The notes beneath the pieces are model-generated. The model saw only the letters and a list, made by a program, of their open reading frames with translations, was not told the origin of the DNA and did no database searches. Source: Candidatus Poribacteria bacterium (GTDB lineage Bacteria; Poribacteria; WGA-4E; PCPOR2b). Taken from it: 64,000 nucleotides of DNA. The translations under genes were made by a program, and so were the position numbers. This document shows positions 61,831-64,000 of the stretch, one piece after another. Positions within the stretch are counted from its first letter, which is position 1; each line of letters opens with the position of its first letter. The DNA lies in assembly GCA_028819845.1 (NCBI GenBank), contig JAPPKS010000012.1, positions 1-64,000 of the forward strand. Reading direction: 5' to 3'.

Positions 61831-62121
61831 TTACTCTGCATCTTCCGAGTTATTCGAGTCTTCCGGCGAGTTTGCACCAATCCACTGTGGCAGACGCGAG
61901 TGGTGAATGACCCAATAGAAAAACACTACTAACACGCCGCCTGCGAGTATCGCAAAAGACCAAATAATGGGCCAAACGAGAACCGGTTTTTCAGGCAGTC
62001 GCTTTGCGTCGCAAAACACCGCTACGGCAAAGCAAACATGCACAATGATCGAAAGTACCGCAAAACAGATTCCGTACGCCTCAAGAAAATCTGTCCCCAA
62101 AATCTGAAATAGATACGCCAT
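61831..62121 (-). CDS. Small inner-membrane protein with two helices, unknown
   Basis: 96 residues from ATG 62121, chosen because GGAGGAGG lies about 10 nt upstream; the longer frame would start at GTG 62148 within that site. Helices: FAVLSIIVHVCFAVAVFCDA and IIWSFAILAGGVLVVFFYWV, with DAKRLPEKPVLVWP between them and an acidic end (NSPEDSNNSEDAE). The layout resembles small PLDc_N-like membrane proteins, but the match is not firm. Its 3' end runs into direct repeats shared with the intergenic region. Function unknown. Confidence 0.6.
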   Translation of the reverse strand: MAYLFQILGTDFLEAYGICFAVLSIIVHVCFAVAVFCDAKRLPEKPVLVWPIIWSFAILAGGVLVVFFYWVIHHSRLPQWIGANSPEDSNNSEDAE

Positions 62122-62423
62122 CTCCGTTTTCCTCCTCCGGATGAACACTACCCTCTTTTACACAAGTTCGGATGCACTTTTGAAGGCGTTGCGTGAAAAT
62201 TAACGACACTCATGCGTTCCTAGTCAGCGAACCTTGATGCCCAACTGAAACATTATAGTTGTGCGTTACTCTGAATTCAAGCAAAAACTCTCCGCACGCA
62301 TACGAGCGGCTGCATAATATTGCTTTCATGTGATACAATAAATCCCCAATCGCACACCGTGTTCTGATACTGTGTAAAACCTCTCGGTTCCATTCGATTC
62401 AAAGCCATAGGAGATTAAGTGAC

Positions 62424-64000
62424 ATGTGTTCAAAAATGCCGCCGCCAAAATCCGGCACTGACAATCGCACACCGAAGGAAAAAATTGACGCCATCCACCG
62501 CCCGAAGTGGTGCATTGACACAGACGACGGCAGGCTTTACTGGGACCTAATCTGTGCGGCAATTCGCAACGATGAAAAGACGCTCGCTGAACATCTGGAG
62601 AGAAACCCAGACTGCGCACGCCTTGAGTTCTGGTATACGCCGCCGATTCATTTTGCAGTACGCGAGGGGAATTTGGAGGCAACGCGGCTGTTATGGAATA
62701 CCTATGCCTACGAAGACGTGACCAAGCTCATCGCCATGGCGGACGACCGCGGCCATGCCGTGGTAGCGGAGTTTTTGCGCGGTTCAATCCGAAATGGATT
62801 TGCCGACGCGGATTTCCGCCTTCACAAGGTCGTTCAGACCCGAAATTACGGCGCCGTGGGACGGCTGTTAAGAACTCATCGGGAAACCGCCGAACACCGC
62901 GATTCAAAAGGCAGAACCGCGCTCCACCTGGCGGTCATCTCCGACAACCTGCACGCTGCGCGTTCTCTATTAGCCGCCGGTGTGGAGATTGACTCCGTCG
63001 ATCACTTCGGCTTTCGGCCAGTTCACTACACCTGCTGGAAAAACCAATACTGGGCATGCGTTAAAGGCGGCGCCGCCCTCCTAAATGCCCTGCTCGACAC
63101 TGGCACCGCCGACAGTGTTACGCTCGCGGCAGCCCGCGGAGACCTAAACTCTGTCCGTGCATTCGTCGAGGCGAATGCGGCGGCTGTAAATGACGGTGAG
63201 TCGCTCCAGAAACGGCCCCTATCTGCAGCGGTGGAGCGCGGCCACCGCGAAATCGTGCGTTACCTGCTTGACCGCGGCGCCGATCCGACACTGTCGGAGA
63301 GCCGGCTCTGCCCGCACGGTTCCGCACTCATGACGGCATCGGTAAACGATTATGTAGAGATTGCCCGATGGCTGTTGGACGCTGGCGCCAACCCCAACCA
63401 CGGAATCGACTCGTCGGGAACGCCTGCGACTCGCGCATCGTCAGATGAAATGCGTGGGCTAATGTACGAATACGGCGGGCGCCCCGAAGCCGCCTGGGGC
63501 GTCGCTCAACGCGGTGACCTTGAAACCTTAGCTGTGATTTTGAGTTACTGCGACGATCCTTTCAGGATTACGGAGAGTGAATTTCTTTCGACGCCTTACA
63601 CTGCCATAGTGAGCGGCTGCGGACGCCGCCTCGATAGGGGAGAGTCTACTGCTGGCTGCGAAGCCATGCTGCGCATTTTCTTGCAACGCCAGTTTCCCAT
63701 GCCCAAGGTGCTAACCGAGTGCAAGAGTTACCTGTACCATGTGCCGCACATGACGCGGCAGCTGCTGGAGAACGGACTCGACCCCAACTTGCACGACTGG
63801 CAGCGGCGCACGCCGCTGCACGACCTGTGCGCCGGATTGCGGCACGTCGCGGATTCAGCGCAGTTGGTGCAGATGTTTATCCAACACGGCGCCGATGTCA
63901 ACGCGATTGACGAAGAAGATTTGTCAACCCCGCTTGGCATCGCGGTGCGTGAAGGGAATGCGGCGCTCGTCAAACTGCTACTGGAGAACGGAGCAGACCC
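62424..64000 (+). CDS. Ankyrin-repeat protein (3' end outside the window)
   Basis: Open from ATG 62424 (AGGAG about 10 nt upstream) to the window edge, 525 codons. No signal peptide. Several ankyrin repeats are clear: GRTALHLAVISDNLHAARSL followed by LAAGVEIDSVD, PLSAAVERGHREIVRYLLDR with GADPTLSE, ASVNDYVEIARWLLDAGANP, RTPLHDLCAGLRH, and STPLGIAVREGNAALVKLLL with ENGADP at the edge. Ankyrin repeats bind other proteins; in host-associated bacteria they may act as effectors. No secretion signal is visible and the end is missing, so the role is open. Note the absence of stops over 1.5 kb, which confirms the frame. Confidence 0.88.
   Translation, partial: MCSKMPPPKSGTDNRTPKEKIDAIHRPKWCIDTDDGRLYWDLICAAIRNDEKTLAEHLERNPDCARLEFWYTPPIHFAVREGNLEATRLLWNTYAYEDVTKLIAMADDRGHAVVAEFLRGSIRNGFADADFRLHKVVQTRNYGAVGRLLRTHRETAEHRDSKGRTALHLAVISDNLHAARSLLAAGVEIDSVDHFGFRPVHYTCWKNQYWACVKGGAALLNALLDTGTADSVTLAAARGDLNSVRAFVEANAAAVNDGESLQKRPLSAAVERGHREIVRYLLDRGADPTLSESRLCPHGSALMTASVNDYVEIARWLLDAGANPNHGIDSSGTPATRASSDEMRGLMYEYGGRPEAAWGVAQRGDLETLAVILSYCDDPFRITESEFLSTPYTAIVSGCGRRLDRGESTAGCEAMLRIFLQRQFPMPKVLTECKSYLYHVPHMTRQLLENGLDPNLHDWQRRTPLHDLCAGLRHVADSAQLVQMFIQHGADVNAIDEEDLSTPLGIAVREGNAALVKLLLENGAD

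Overview
The window looks like a chromosomal segment of a Gram-negative bacterium from an uncultivated lineage. The best guess is candidate phylum Poribacteria or a close relative in the Planctomycetes/FCB neighbourhood. This is inferred from gene content only: many secreted LamG proteins, PD40 beta-propellers, ankyrin repeats, a MoxR/DUF58/VWA locus, an alpha-2-macroglobulin-like giant protein, a TonB receptor, and an ECF sigma factor fused to an envelope module. Gene density is moderate, and several genes are decayed or frameshifted. No tRNA, rRNA or CRISPR array was recognised.

Layout. 1-286: start of an amino-acid ABC transporter binding protein (minus, cut by the window edge). 635-1044: relic of an IS5-type transposase. 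1113-8816 (minus): a tight housekeeping run reading, in transcription order, SpeE-like membrane/TPR protein, Pol-beta-type nucleotidyltransferase with HEAT-like tail, hisS, aspS. 9748-12891 (minus): three LamG genes or pseudogenes, a LamG tail fragment and a mini secreted ORF. 13037-19408 (minus): a sugar/glycan operon (unknown protein, GH116 glucosidase/glucosylceramidase, PfkB kinase, Gfo/Idh/MocA dehydrogenase, NAD-dependent epimerase). 19677-24958 (minus): three more LamG proteins and two tandem PD40 propellers. 25518-29528 (plus): a degenerate pyrophosphatase overlapping mtnA, a solitary 2-oxoacid dehydrogenase E2, and a lipoprotein. 29640-30596 (minus): an orphan cas6. 30998-49311 (plus): coiled-coil membrane protein, MoxR ATPase, 704-residue membrane protein, ABC ATPase and permease, exported MTA/SAH nucleosidase, a frameshifted DUF932-like gene, VWA-GATase-VWA protein, a frameshifted outer-membrane-like gene, DUF58 protein, TonB receptor. 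49731-60652 (plus): a 2619-residue TPR/alpha-2-macroglobulin giant and a membrane-anchored ECF sigma factor with carboxypeptidase-regulatory repeats and a thioredoxin-like end. 60691-64000: a repeat element, a sigma-4-like HTH protein, a small membrane protein and an ankyrin protein cut by the window edge.

The most unusual signal is a short C-terminal tail (consensus roughly [S/A]-V-x-P-x-x-K-L-x-T-T-W-[A/G]-x-hydrophobic-K plus basic residues). Two unrelated folds, LamG lectin-like domains and PD40 propellers, share it. Every carrier starts with a signal peptide, and all lie between 9.7 and 25 kb on the minus strand. This has the form of a sorting, anchoring or processing tag for a lineage-specific secretion route. 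The second is the 45-61 kb block, where DUF58, TonB receptor, alpha-2-macroglobulin giant and transmembrane sigma factor follow each other and could form an envelope-sensing and protection module.
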